From contig NZ_JAIFZO010000002.1 in the NCBI RefSeq assembly GCF_026341275.1, forward strand, positions 6,664,118-6,728,117: a DNA stretch of 64,000 bases, written 5' to 3'. Within the stretch, counting starts at the first letter, position 1; each line of letters starts with the position of its first letter. A program made the position numbers and the translations under genes. Shown here in pieces: positions 26,012-34,210 of the stretch. The DNA is from Streptomyces ortus (GTDB lineage Bacteria; Actinomycetota; Actinomycetes; Streptomycetales; Streptomycetaceae). Under the pieces are notes generated by a model. That model saw only the letters and a list, made by a program, of their open reading frames with translations, was not told the DNA's origin and made no database searches.

Positions 26012-26866
26012 CTAGGGCAACTGCGCCGCCCTGGCCTCACGGCGGTTACCGCGGAAATTATTGACCCTCCGAGCCGTGGCGAAGAGGGGAATCACCGCGC
26101 CCATCACGAGCTGCAGCGCACACCCGGTCTGCAGCAGCAGCTGCCCGCCCGGCGCGTCGAACGCCCAGGCCGCCAGCAGCGCCATGCTGAGCACGATCCA
26201 GGAGAGCATCGCCCCCGCGAGCCGTCCCCGCGGCTTCGGGTACTCGACGCGGCTCACCATCAGCCAGGCCGTACCGATGATCGCCATGAGCGTGGCGACG
26301 AACGGCAGCTCGAGCAGCACGATCGAGACGACCGTCAGCGCGCCGAACGGCGACGGCATGCCCTGGAAGGTGCCGTCCTTGACGGTGACGCACGAGAATC
26401 TCGCCAGTCGCAGCACGACCGCCAGCAGGACCACGATCCCGCCCACCGCCGCCACCCGCTGGTGCGCGTCGTCGGCGACCATGCCGTAGACGAGCACGAA
26501 GTACGCCGGCGCCAGACCGAAGCTGATCAGGTCCGAGAGGTTGTCCAGCTCCGCGCCCATCGGGGACGAGCGCAGCTTGCGGGCGACCAGACCGTCGAAC
26601 AGGTCGAAGACCGCCGCGCAGAGCATCAGGATCACGGCAGTGGCGGCGCTGTGCCGCGCCATGCCGGTCTCCTGGCTGCCCGTGAGGTGCGGGATCAGGA
26701 TGCCGGTGGTGGTGAAGTACACCGCCATGAAGCCGCACGTGGCGTTACCGAGCGTGAGCGTGTCCGCTATTGAGAGGCGGAGAGAGAGGGGCATCTCCTC
26801 CTCGTCGTCCAGCTCGTCGGCATCCGGCACCCAGCCGGTCTGCGTCTCGGGATCAATCACGGTCAA
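26012..26866 (-). CDS. pssA: CDP-diacylglycerol--serine O-phosphatidyltransferase
   Basis: This is a 284-residue membrane enzyme that makes phosphatidylserine from CDP-diacylglycerol and L-serine. The CDP-alcohol phosphotransferase motif DG-xx-AR-x8-G-xxx-D-xxx-D is intact: FDLFDGLVARKLRSSPMGAE, then LDNLSD. About eight membrane segments follow, and the last residues (RVNNFRGNRREAR) are basic and cytoplasmic. The translated frame starts with TTG 26866; an in-frame GTG six bases later (26860) is equally plausible. Both overlap the end of psd, so the two genes are translationally coupled in the order psd-pssA. The product is the substrate of Psd. Confidence 0.92.
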   Translation of the reverse strand: MTVIDPETQTGWVPDADELDDEEEMPLSLRLSIADTLTLGNATCGFMAVYFTTTGILIPHLTGSQETGMARHSAATAVILMLCAAVFDLFDGLVARKLRSSPMGAELDNLSDLISFGLAPAYFVLVYGMVADDAHQRVAAVGGIVVLLAVVLRLARFSCVTVKDGTFQGMPSPFGALTVVSIVLLELPFVATLMAIIGTAWLMVSRVEYPKPRGRLAGAMLSWIVLSMALLAAWAFDAPGGQLLLQTGCALQLVMGAVIPLFATARRVNNFRGNRREARAAQLP

Positions 26867-27509
26867 TGCGAGTCACCCCCGCCACGGTCTTCTGACCGAC
26901 CTCCACGTCGACCTCCACGCCCTCGGGGAGGTAGATGTCGACGCGCGACCCGAAGCGGATCAGTCCGATCCGCTCGCCCTGCTCGACCTTCGTGCCCTGC
27001 GGGAGGTACGGCACGATGCGCCGCGCGACCGCGCCGGCGATCTGGATCATCTCGATGTCACCGAGCTCGGTGTCGAAGTGCCAGACGACGCGCTCGTTGT
27101 TCTCGCTCTCCTTGTTGAACGCCGGAACGAAGCCGCCGGGGATGTGCTCGACCGACGTCACCGTCCCGGCGAGGGGAGCGCGGTTGACGTGGACGTTCAG
27201 CGGGCTCATGAAGATCGCGACGCGGGTGCGCCCGTCCTTCCACGGCATGATGCTCTGCACCACACCGTCGGCGGGCGAGATGACCCGGCCCTGGGTGATC
27301 TCGCGCTCGGGGTCGCGGAAGAACCACAGCATGCCCGCCGCGAGAGCGGTGGCGGGTACGGCCACGGCCTTGGCGGCGCCGGACTTGCGCGCGCGTACCA
27401 GGCTGAGGGCTGCGGTGGCGACGGTCGGGAGGAGCCACGGCGATGCTCCGCGCGCAAGACGTACGCCGGCCAGGCTGTCGCGTGGTGCAGAGGTTTGGCT
27501 GTGGGGCAT
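26853..27509 (-). CDS. psd: Phosphatidylserine decarboxylase proenzyme
   Basis: This is a 218-residue short-type (PSD-A) decarboxylase that converts phosphatidylserine to phosphatidylethanolamine. It has family segments WFFRDPEREI, VISPADGVVQSI, IFMSPLNVHVNRAPLAGTV and the self-cleavage site in IRFGSRVDIYLP, where the Ser after Gly becomes the pyruvoyl group. Some short enzymes of this type act on archaetidylserine, but in a bacterium the phospholipid is the likely substrate. ATG 27509 is preceded by GAAGG. It forms an operon with pssA. A hydrophobic stretch at about 45-65 would anchor it to the membrane. Confidence 0.92.
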   Translation of the reverse strand: MPHSQTSAPRDSLAGVRLARGASPWLLPTVATAALSLVRARKSGAAKAVAVPATALAAGMLWFFRDPEREITQGRVISPADGVVQSIMPWKDGRTRVAIFMSPLNVHVNRAPLAGTVTSVEHIPGGFVPAFNKESENNERVVWHFDTELGDIEMIQIAGAVARRIVPYLPQGTKVEQGERIGLIRFGSRVDIYLPEGVEVDVEVGQKTVAGVTRIDRD

Positions 27510-27633
27510 GGATGACCTTCGTAGCGGATGATGCCGCGCTGTGACTGGGGACGGCGGCTTTCCCGGAATCGTACCGGTCGCGGGCCACAACTGGGTAAGC
27601 CAGGAAGCCGAGTCGGTGTCCGAAGAGCGCTGA

Positions 27634-27668
27634 CGGGGTGTGATCTTCTTCTCGATGAAAACACCCCG
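27634..27668 (-). terminator. Inverted repeat after the ethylmalonyl-CoA operon
   Basis: CGGGGTGT at 27634-27641 and ACACCCCG at 27661-27668 form an 8-bp perfect dyad with a 19-base, AT-richer spacer. It lies just past the end of acdH (stop at 27680). It may weakly end the operon transcript or act as a control site for psd. The 170-base gap holds no gene. Confidence 0.35.
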
Positions 27669-27679
27669 AATCGGTATAT

Positions 27680-28885
27680 CTAACCCTGCAGCCGATACTC
27701 TTCGAGCAGCCTGCGTCCGATGATCATTTTCTGGATCTCGGCGGTACCTTCACCGATGAGCAGCATCGGCGCCTCGCGGTAGAGGCGCTCGATCTCGTAC
27801 TCCTTTGAGAAGCCGTAGCCGCCGTGGATCCGGAAGGCGTCTTCCACGACTTCCTTGCAGTATTCGGAGGCGAGGTACTTCGCCATCCCTGCTTCGAGGT
27901 CGTTTCGCTCCCCGGAGTCCTTTTTGCGCGCCGCGTTGACCATCATCGCATGGGCGGCCTCGACCTTGGTAGCCATCTCGGCCAGTTTGAACTGGATCGC
28001 CTGGTGCTGAGCGATCTGTTTGCCGAAGGTGTGGCGCTGCTGGGCATAGGAAACGCCCAGCTCGAACGCACGCTGAGCGACACCGCAGCCACGCGCGGCC
28101 ACGTTGACGCGACCCACTTCTACGCCGTCCATCATCTGATAAAAACCTCGGCCGGTGACGCCGCCGAGCACCCGATTGGCCGGAATGCGCAGGCCATCCA
28201 TGATCAGCTCGGTGGTGTCGACCCCCTTGTACCCCATCTTGTCGATCTTCCCGGGGATGGTCAGGCCGGGGCGGACCTCACCGAAACCGGGCTCCTTCTC
28301 CACGAGGAAGGTCGTCATCGACTTGTGAGGCGCGGTGCCTTCAGGGTGGCCTTCGTCACTTTTCACGAGAACGGCGACGAGTGTCGACGTACCGCCGTTC
28401 GTAAGCCACATCTTCTGCCCGTTCAGGACATATTCCTCGCCGTCCTTCACCGCCTTGGACGTGATGGCCGAGACGTCGGAGCCGAGTGCCGGCTCGGACA
28501 TGGAGAACGCGCCGCGCACCTCGCCCGCCGCCATGCGCGGCAGGAAGTACTCGCGCTGCTCCTGCGTGCCGTGCTGCTTGAGCATGTAGGCCACGATGAA
28601 ATGGGTGTTGATGATGCCGGACACCGACATCCAGCCGCGCGCGATCTCCTCCACGCACAGCGCGTAGGTGAGGAGCGACTCGCCCAGGCCCCCGTACTCC
28701 TCGGGGATCATCAGGCCGAAGAGGCCCAACTCCTTGAGACCGTCGACGATCGCCTGCGGGTACTCGTCGCGGTGCTCCAGCTCGGTCGCGACCGGGATGA
28801 TCTCCTTGTCGACGAAGTCCCGTACGGTCGACAGGATCTCCCGCTGGATGTCGGTGAGACCTGCGGTCTGGGCGAGTCGCGCCAT
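27680..28885 (-). CDS. Acyl-CoA dehydrogenase, probable methylsuccinyl-CoA dehydrogenase
   Basis: This 401-residue flavoenzyme has the acyl-CoA dehydrogenase signatures GAFSMSEPALGSDVSAITSK and MWLTNGGTSTL in the middle domain. The C-terminal segment is RIHGGYGFSKEYEIERLYRE, followed by PMLLIGEGTAEIQK, whose Glu is the usual catalytic base position. In the ethylmalonyl-CoA pathway this step oxidises (2S)-methylsuccinyl-CoA to mesaconyl-CoA, which fits its place as the last gene of the ccr operon. It starts two bases after the maoC stop. Its 3' half uses TTT, TAT, AAA and CGA codons more than its neighbours. A generic short-chain acyl-CoA dehydrogenase role is the alternative. Confidence 0.85.
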   Translation of the reverse strand: MARLAQTAGLTDIQREILSTVRDFVDKEIIPVATELEHRDEYPQAIVDGLKELGLFGLMIPEEYGGLGESLLTYALCVEEIARGWMSVSGIINTHFIVAYMLKQHGTQEQREYFLPRMAAGEVRGAFSMSEPALGSDVSAITSKAVKDGEEYVLNGQKMWLTNGGTSTLVAVLVKSDEGHPEGTAPHKSMTTFLVEKEPGFGEVRPGLTIPGKIDKMGYKGVDTTELIMDGLRIPANRVLGGVTGRGFYQMMDGVEVGRVNVAARGCGVAQRAFELGVSYAQQRHTFGKQIAQHQAIQFKLAEMATKVEAAHAMMVNAARKKDSGERNDLEAGMAKYLASEYCKEVVEDAFRIHGGYGFSKEYEIERLYREAPMLLIGEGTAEIQKMIIGRRLLEEYRLQG

Positions 28886-28887
28886 GG

Positions 28888-29433
28888 CTACTTCTCCGTC
28901 TTCTGGTCGGCCGGAGCCTTCTTCTCCGCGGGAGCCTTCAGCTCCGGGCGGCCGGGCTGTTCGCCGCCGCGCTCCTTGATGTACGTCTCGGTGGGGACCA
29001 TCACCTTGCGGCGGAACACGCAGACCAGCGTGCCGTCCTGCTTGTACCCCTTGGTCTCGACGTACACGATCCCGCGGTCGTTCTTCGACCGGGAAGGTGT
29101 CTTGTCGAGGACCGTGGTCTCGCCGTAGACCGTGTCGCCGTGGAAGGTCGGCGCGACGTGCTTGAGCGACTCGACCTCCAGGTTGGCGATCGCCTTGCCC
29201 GACACGTCGGGTACGGACATGCCGAGCAGGAGGGAGTAGATGTAGTTCCCCACCACCACGTTCTTGCCGAAGTCGGTCGTGCTCCCGGCGTAGTTGGCGT
29301 CCATGTGGAGCGGGTGGTGGTTCATCGTGAGCAGACAGAAGAGGTGGTCGTCGTACTCGGTGACGGTCTTCCCTGGCCAGTGCTTGTAGACCGCCCCGAC
29401 CTCGAACTCTTCGTAGGTTCGCCCGAATTGCAT
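28888..29433 (-). CDS. maoC: MaoC-family dehydratase, probable mesaconyl-CoA hydratase
   Basis: This 181-residue hot-dog-fold hydratase is numbered from ATG 29433. The catalytic region is LFCLLTMNHHPLHMDANYA, followed by VVGNYIYSLLLGMSVPDVSG. These contain the conserved Asp/His region of the R-specific hydratase family. The C-terminus has a Lys/Pro/Ala-rich tail (KAPAEKKAPADQKTEK) of unknown use. In the ethylmalonyl-CoA pathway it would hydrate mesaconyl-C1-CoA to beta-methylmalyl-CoA, which the next upstream enzyme (CitE-type lyase) cleaves. It lies four bases after citE in the same operon. General (R)-enoyl-CoA hydratase activity is the fallback description. Confidence 0.85.
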   Translation of the reverse strand: MQFGRTYEEFEVGAVYKHWPGKTVTEYDDHLFCLLTMNHHPLHMDANYAGSTTDFGKNVVVGNYIYSLLLGMSVPDVSGKAIANLEVESLKHVAPTFHGDTVYGETTVLDKTPSRSKNDRGIVYVETKGYKQDGTLVCVFRRKVMVPTETYIKERGGEQPGRPELKAPAEKKAPADQKTEK

Positions 29434-29437
29434 GTGC

Positions 29438-30412
29438 TCAGGCCTCCGGCGCTTCGAACTTGGACGTGCGGTGCATGCCCGCCGCGCGGCCCTTGCCGGA
29501 GATGACCAGGGCCATCTTGCGGCTCGCCTCGTCGATCATCTCGTCGCCGATCATCGCGGAGCCCTTCTTGCCCCCCGCCTCGGACGTGTAGTACGCGTAC
29601 GCGTCCAGGATCAGCTCGGCGTGATCGAAGTCCTCCTGGGACGGCGAGAAGATCTCGTTCGACGCCTCGACCTGGCCCGGGTGCAGCACCCACTTGCCGT
29701 CGAAGCCGAGGGCCGCGGCGCGCCGGGCGACCTCGCGGTAGCCGTCCACGTTGCGGATCTGCAGGTAGGGGCCGTCGATCGCCTGGAGGTCGTTGGCGCG
29801 GGCGGCCATCAGGATCTTCATCAGGATGTAGTGGTAGGCGTCCGCCGGGTAGCCGGGCGGCTGCTCGCCCACGACCAGCGACTTCATGTTGATCGACGCC
29901 ATGAAGTCGGCCGGGCCGAAGATGATCGTCTCGACGCGCTGGGACGCCGTCGCGATCTCGTTGACGTTGTTCAGTCCCCGCGCGTTCTCGATCTGCGCCT
30001 CGATGCCGATCCGGCCGACCTCGAAGCCCATGGTCTTCTCGATCTGCGTCAGGAGCAGGTCCAGCGCGACCACCTGCTGGGCGTCCTGGACCTTGGGCAG
30101 CATGATGCAGTCGAGGTTCTGCCCCGCGCCCTCGACGACCGTCACGACATCGCGGTACGTCCACTCGGTCGTCCAGTCGTTCACGCGCACGACCCGCGTC
30201 TTGCCCGTCCAGTCGCCCTCGTTGAGGAACTTGACGATGGTGTGCCGCGCCTCCGGCTTGGCCAGCGGCGCGCACGCGTCCTCCAGGTCGAGGAACACCT
30301 GGTCGGCGGGCAGGCCCTGGGCCTTCTCCAGGAAGCGGGGGTTCGAACCGGGCACGGCCAGGCAGGAGCGCCGCGGGCGCAAACGGTTGACCTGGGGAGC
30401 AGGGCTGGTCAT
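29438..30412 (-). CDS. CitE-family lyase, probable malyl-CoA/beta-methylmalyl-CoA lyase
   Basis: This 324-residue HpcH/HpaI aldolase/citrate lyase beta-family enzyme starts at ATG 30412 (MTSPAPQVNRLRPRRSCLAV). It has VPGSNPRFLEKAQGLPADQV, then FLDLEDACAPLAKPEAR with the metal-binding Glu/Asp, and IGIEAQIENARGLNNVNEI with the second Glu. The C-terminal active-site loop YYTSEAGGKKG is also present. In its pathway place it cleaves beta-methylmalyl-CoA to glyoxylate and propionyl-CoA, and may also act on malyl-CoA. Its first codons overlap the meaA stop by four bases. There is no thioesterase or acyl-carrier subunit nearby, so it is not part of a citrate lyase complex. Confidence 0.88.
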   Translation of the reverse strand: MTSPAPQVNRLRPRRSCLAVPGSNPRFLEKAQGLPADQVFLDLEDACAPLAKPEARHTIVKFLNEGDWTGKTRVVRVNDWTTEWTYRDVVTVVEGAGQNLDCIMLPKVQDAQQVVALDLLLTQIEKTMGFEVGRIGIEAQIENARGLNNVNEIATASQRVETIIFGPADFMASINMKSLVVGEQPPGYPADAYHYILMKILMAARANDLQAIDGPYLQIRNVDGYREVARRAAALGFDGKWVLHPGQVEASNEIFSPSQEDFDHAELILDAYAYYTSEAGGKKGSAMIGDEMIDEASRKMALVISGKGRAAGMHRTSKFEAPEA

Positions 30413-32457
30413 GCGGGGACCTCCAGAGGGTCGAGCTTGTTCGCTTTCCGGATCTCGTCGACGATACGGCCGATGATTCCCGTGATGTCGAAGTCCTTCG
30501 GGGTGAAGACGGCGGCCACTCCGGCGGCCCTGAGCAGCTCGGCGTCGGCGTTCGGGATGATCCCGCCGGCGATCACCGGGATGTCGGCGGCGCCCGCCTC
30601 GCGCAGCCGTTCCAGCACGTCGGGCACGAGCTGGGCGTGCGAGCCCGACAGGATGGACAGGCCCACGCCGTGGACGTCCTCGGCGACGGCCGCGGTCACG
30701 ATCTCCTCCGGGGTGAGCCGGATGCCCTGGTAGACCACCTCGAAGCCGGCGTCACGGGCCCGTACGGCGATCTGCTCGGCGCCGTTCGAGTGCCCGTCCA
30801 GGCCCGGCTTGCCGACCAGGAAGCGGAGCTTGCCGACGCCCAGGTCCCGTGCGGTCAGCTCCACCTTGCGGCGCACCACCGCCATCGCGGTGCCCTCCTC
30901 GGCAGTCACCGCGACGGGCGCGGACGACACCCCGGTGGGGGCGCGGAACTCGCCGAACACCTCGCGCAGGGCGCCCGCCCACTCGCCGGTCGTGACCCCG
31001 GCGCGGGCGCACTCCAGGGTGGCCGCCATGAGGTTGCCGGTGCCCTTGGCGGCCTCCTTCAGCCCCTCCAGCGCCTTGCAGGGGCGCGGGTGGTTGAAGG
31101 GCGGCTGGTAGCGGGTGTCGCGCCATTCCTGGAGGGCCGCGGTCACCCGGGCCTCGACCGCGGGGTCGACCGTCTGGATCGCGGCGTCCAGATCGGCCGT
31201 GAGCGGGTTGGGCTCGGTCGACTCGAAGATGTTGACGCCGACGATCTTCTCGTCGCCGGACTCGATGCGGGCCCGGCGCTCGGCGTGCGAGGACACCAGC
31301 TGCGACTTCAGATAGCCCGACTCGACGGCCGCCATCGCGCCGCCCATCTCCTCGATCCGGTCGATCTCGGCGAACGAGTCCTCGACCAGCTGGGCGACCT
31401 TGGCCTCCACGACGTGCGAGCCGTCGAAGATGTCCGCGTACTCCAGCAGGTCGCTCTCGTAGGCGAGCACCTGCTGCATGCGCAGCGACCACTGCTGGTC
31501 CCAGGGGCGGGGCAGCCCCAGCGCCTCGTTCCAGGCGGGCAGTTGGACGGCACGCGCGCGTGCGTCCTTCGAGAGGGTCACGGCCAGCATCTCCAGCACG
31601 ATCCGCTGGATGTTGTTCTCCGGCTGGGCCTCGGTCAGGCCGAGGGAGTTGACCTGGACCCCGTACCGGAACCGGCGGTGCTTGGGGTTCTCGATGCCGT
31701 ACCGCTCGCGGGTGATGCGGTCCCAGATGCGGCCGAACGCCCGCATCTTGCACATCTCCTCGACGAAGCGGACGCCCGCGTTCACGAAGAAGGAGATGCG
31801 GGCGACGACGTCCCCCTTCTGGTCCTCGCGGATCTGGCCGGACGCGAACACCGCGTCGAGCACGGCGATCGCGGTGGACATCGCGTACGCGATCTCCTGG
31901 ACCGGGGTGGCTCCCGCCTCCTGCAGGTGGTAGCTGCAGATGTTGATCGGGTTCCACTTGGGGATGTTGTTGACCGTGTAGCAGATCATGTCCGTCGTCA
32001 GACGGAGGGAGGGGACCGGCGGGAACACGTGGGTGCCCCGCGACAGGTACTCCTTCACGATGTCGTTCTGGGTCGTCCCCTGGAGCTTGGTGACGTCGGC
32101 GCCCTGCTCCTCGGCGACGACCTGGTAGAGCGCCAGCAGCCACATGGCGGTGGCGTTGATGGTCATCGAGGTGTTCATCTGCTCCAGGGGGATGTTCTGG
32201 AACAGCCGGCGCATGTCACCGAGGTGCGAGACGGGCACGCCGACCCGGCCGACCTCGCCGCGGGCGAGGATGTGGTCGGGGTCGTACCCGGTCTGGGTCG
32301 GCAGGTCGAACGCGACCGACAGACCCGTCTGCCCCTTGGCGAGGTTGCGCCGGTACAGCTCGTTGGACGCCTCCGCGGTGGAGTGGCCGGCGTAGGTCCG
32401 CATGAGCCACGGCCGGTCCCGTTCGGTCCGCTCCCGCGGCGTCTGGCGCTCTGTCAT
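30409..32457 (-). CDS. meaA: Ethylmalonyl-CoA mutase (MeaA), B12-dependent
   Basis: This 682-residue adenosylcobalamin-dependent mutase is a single polypeptide. The catalytic barrel has the family stretch RTYAGHSTAEASNELYRRNL and FDLPTQTGYDPDHILARGE. The C-terminal cobalamin domain carries GLDGHSNG, whose His (about residue 556) ligates cobalt, then LSILSG and IAGGIIP, the remaining parts of the DxHxxG-SxL-GG motif. It converts (2R)-ethylmalonyl-CoA to (2S)-methylsuccinyl-CoA. The length matches MeaA rather than the two-subunit methylmalonyl-CoA mutase, and adjacency to ccr makes the call strong. It lies nine bases after ccr and overlaps citE. I saw no B12 riboswitch upstream of the operon. 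Confidence 0.94.
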   Translation of the reverse strand: MTERQTPRERTERDRPWLMRTYAGHSTAEASNELYRRNLAKGQTGLSVAFDLPTQTGYDPDHILARGEVGRVGVPVSHLGDMRRLFQNIPLEQMNTSMTINATAMWLLALYQVVAEEQGADVTKLQGTTQNDIVKEYLSRGTHVFPPVPSLRLTTDMICYTVNNIPKWNPINICSYHLQEAGATPVQEIAYAMSTAIAVLDAVFASGQIREDQKGDVVARISFFVNAGVRFVEEMCKMRAFGRIWDRITRERYGIENPKHRRFRYGVQVNSLGLTEAQPENNIQRIVLEMLAVTLSKDARARAVQLPAWNEALGLPRPWDQQWSLRMQQVLAYESDLLEYADIFDGSHVVEAKVAQLVEDSFAEIDRIEEMGGAMAAVESGYLKSQLVSSHAERRARIESGDEKIVGVNIFESTEPNPLTADLDAAIQTVDPAVEARVTAALQEWRDTRYQPPFNHPRPCKALEGLKEAAKGTGNLMAATLECARAGVTTGEWAGALREVFGEFRAPTGVSSAPVAVTAEEGTAMAVVRRKVELTARDLGVGKLRFLVGKPGLDGHSNGAEQIAVRARDAGFEVVYQGIRLTPEEIVTAAVAEDVHGVGLSILSGSHAQLVPDVLERLREAGAADIPVIAGGIIPNADAELLRAAGVAAVFTPKDFDITGIIGRIVDEIRKANKLDPLEVPA

Positions 32458-32466
32458 CTTCGGACC

Positions 32467-33804
32467 TCAGACGTTCCGGAAGCGGTTGATGGCGTCGACG
32501 TGCTGGGCGCGCTTCTCTTGGTCGCGCACACCGAGACCCTCGGTGGGCGCCAGCGCCAGGACCCCGACCTTGCCCTGGTGGAGGTTGCGGTGCACGTCGT
32601 ACGCGGCCTGCCCGGTCTCCTCCAGCGAGTACACCTTGGACAGCGTCGGGTGGATCTTGCCCTTCGCGATGAGCCGGTTGGCCTCCCACGACTCGCGGTA
32701 GTTGGCGAAGTGCGAGCCGATGATCCGCTTCAGGGACATCCACAGATAGCGGTTGTCGTATTCGTGCTGGTAGCCCGAGGTGGAGGCGCAGGTGACGATC
32801 GTGCCGCCCTTGCGGGTGACGTACACGGAGGCGCCGAAGGTCTCGCGGCCCGGGTGCTCGAAGACGATGTCGACGTCCTCGCCGCCGGTCAGTTCGCGGA
32901 TGCGCTTGCCGAAGCGCTTCCACTCCTTCGGGTCCTGGTGGTGCTCGTCCTTCCAGAACCGGTAGTCCTCGGCGTTGCGGTCGATGATCGCCTCGGCGCC
33001 CATCGCCCGGCAGATGTCCGCCTTCTGCGGGCTGCTGACCACACAGATGGGGTTGGCGCCGCCGGCGAGCGCGAACTGCGTGGCGTAACTGCCGAGGCCG
33101 CCGCTTGCGCCCCAGATGAGGACGTTGTCGCCCTGCTTCATCCCGGCGCCGTTGCGGGAGACCAGCTGCCGGTACGCGGTGGAGTTGACCAGGCCGGGGG
33201 CCGCCGCCTCCTCCCAGCTGAGGTGGTCCGGCTTGGGCATCAACTGGTTGGACTTGACGAGTGCGATCTCCGCCAGCCCGCCGAAGTTGGTCTCGAAGCC
33301 CCAGATGCGCTGCTCGGGGTCGAGCATCGTGTCGTTGTGCCCGTCGCTGGACTCCAGCTCGACGGAGAGGCAGTGCGCGACGACCTCGTCACCGGGGTGC
33401 CAGGCGTTCACGCCCGGACCGGTGCGCAGCACGACGCCCGCGAGGTCCGAACCGATGATGTGGTACGGCAGGTCGTGGCGCTTGGTCAGCTCGCTGAGCC
33501 TGCCGTAGCGCTCCAGGAAGCTGAAGGTGGACACCGGCTCGAAGATCGAGGTCCACACGGAGTTGTAGTTGACCGAGGAGGCCATCACGGCCACCAGGGC
33601 CTCGCCGGGGCCGAGCTCCGGCACCGGCACGTCGTCCAGGTGGATCGACTTGCGCGGGTCCTTGTCGCGGGTGGTGAGCCCGGCGAACATCTCCGTCTCG
33701 TCCTTGTGCACGGTGATCGCGCGGTAGGACTCGGGGAGCGGGAGCGCGGCGAAGTCGGCTGACGTGGCGGTCTGCGACTGGATCGCGTCCAGGATTTCCT
33801 TCAC
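32467..33804 (-). CDS. ccr: Crotonyl-CoA carboxylase/reductase
   Basis: This is a 445-residue medium-chain dehydrogenase/reductase that reductively carboxylates crotonyl-CoA to ethylmalonyl-CoA with NADPH and CO2. Diagnostic stretches are MASSVNYNSVWTSIFEPVST, GSDLAGVVLRTGPGVNAWHP, WGASGGLGSYATQFALAGGA (NADPH Rossmann motif) and FGKRIRELTGGEDVDIVFEH. GTG 33804 (MKEILDAIQSQT) fits the family N-terminus. It is the first gene of the operon ccr-meaA-citE-maoC-acdH. The product feeds both anaplerosis and polyketide extender supply. The 5' region has a perfect 17-bp palindrome at 34046-34062, likely the site where the adjacent TetR protein acts. Confidence 0.96.
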   Translation of the reverse strand: MKEILDAIQSQTATSADFAALPLPESYRAITVHKDETEMFAGLTTRDKDPRKSIHLDDVPVPELGPGEALVAVMASSVNYNSVWTSIFEPVSTFSFLERYGRLSELTKRHDLPYHIIGSDLAGVVLRTGPGVNAWHPGDEVVAHCLSVELESSDGHNDTMLDPEQRIWGFETNFGGLAEIALVKSNQLMPKPDHLSWEEAAAPGLVNSTAYRQLVSRNGAGMKQGDNVLIWGASGGLGSYATQFALAGGANPICVVSSPQKADICRAMGAEAIIDRNAEDYRFWKDEHHQDPKEWKRFGKRIRELTGGEDVDIVFEHPGRETFGASVYVTRKGGTIVTCASTSGYQHEYDNRYLWMSLKRIIGSHFANYRESWEANRLIAKGKIHPTLSKVYSLEETGQAAYDVHRNLHQGKVGVLALAPTEGLGVRDQEKRAQHVDAINRFRNV

Positions 33805-34045
33805 GGTGTTGCCTCCGGCGATGGGCGTCCGAGAGCGTCCGAGGGAGAACGCTGAGGGGTACGTCGGGGTGGATAGCTGCTGGTGAGGCGTGCCGTCGGT
33901 TCGGCGGAGGGGTGGTGCTCGGCAGCGCTTTGTGGCGCGGAAGGTTGCCTGTGACGCAGGCGTCCGGGCTCGCAGGCCATGGCTTGCGGGGACAGCCGGC
34001 GTACGAAGGATCTCTGCACGCCGGCCGCCCGGACCTCTTCAACGT

Positions 34046-34062
34046 ATGACACTGCGTGTCAT
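34046..34062. promoter_or_regulatory. Candidate TetR operator upstream of ccr
   Basis: ATGACACTGCGTGTCAT is a perfect palindrome (7-3-7) about 240 bases before ccr, in the 406-base gap between ccr and tetR. Apart from this site, the terminator at 34148-34180 and GC-rich leader sequence, I see no gene in the gap. Size and symmetry suit a TetR dimer. Binding is inferred. Confidence 0.6.
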
Positions 34063-34147
34063 CTAGCAAGGCACCGAGTGCCAACAATTTCTCTCACTTG
34101 TCATCTGCCCGTCACAGATGAGCGATGATCGATCAGATGGGGATCCC

Positions 34148-34180
34148 AAAAGGGGCACTGCCCTGACGGGCGTGCCCCTT
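34148..34180 (-). terminator. Rho-independent terminator of tetR
   Basis: On the minus strand, downstream of the TetR gene, arms 34150-34163 and 34167-34180 pair around a 3-base loop with one mismatch. The stem runs into a T-rich end (read CCCCTTTTGGGATC on the minus strand). It isolates tetR from the ccr operon, so ccr must use its own promoter. Confidence 0.8.
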
Positions 34181-34210
34181 GGATGCCTTGGCGGTGCGTG
34201 CGGGCCGTCT

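Noticed and set aside
30637..33762. 1041-codon plus-strand frame across meaA and ccr
   Set aside because: It is antisense to two genes with full catalytic motifs and has the composition of a shadow frame.
33805..34210. Cobalamin riboswitch upstream of ccr-meaA
   Set aside because: I looked for the conserved B12-box pattern on the minus strand because meaA needs B12. Nothing matched; only GC-rich leader sequence, the palindrome and the tetR terminator are there.
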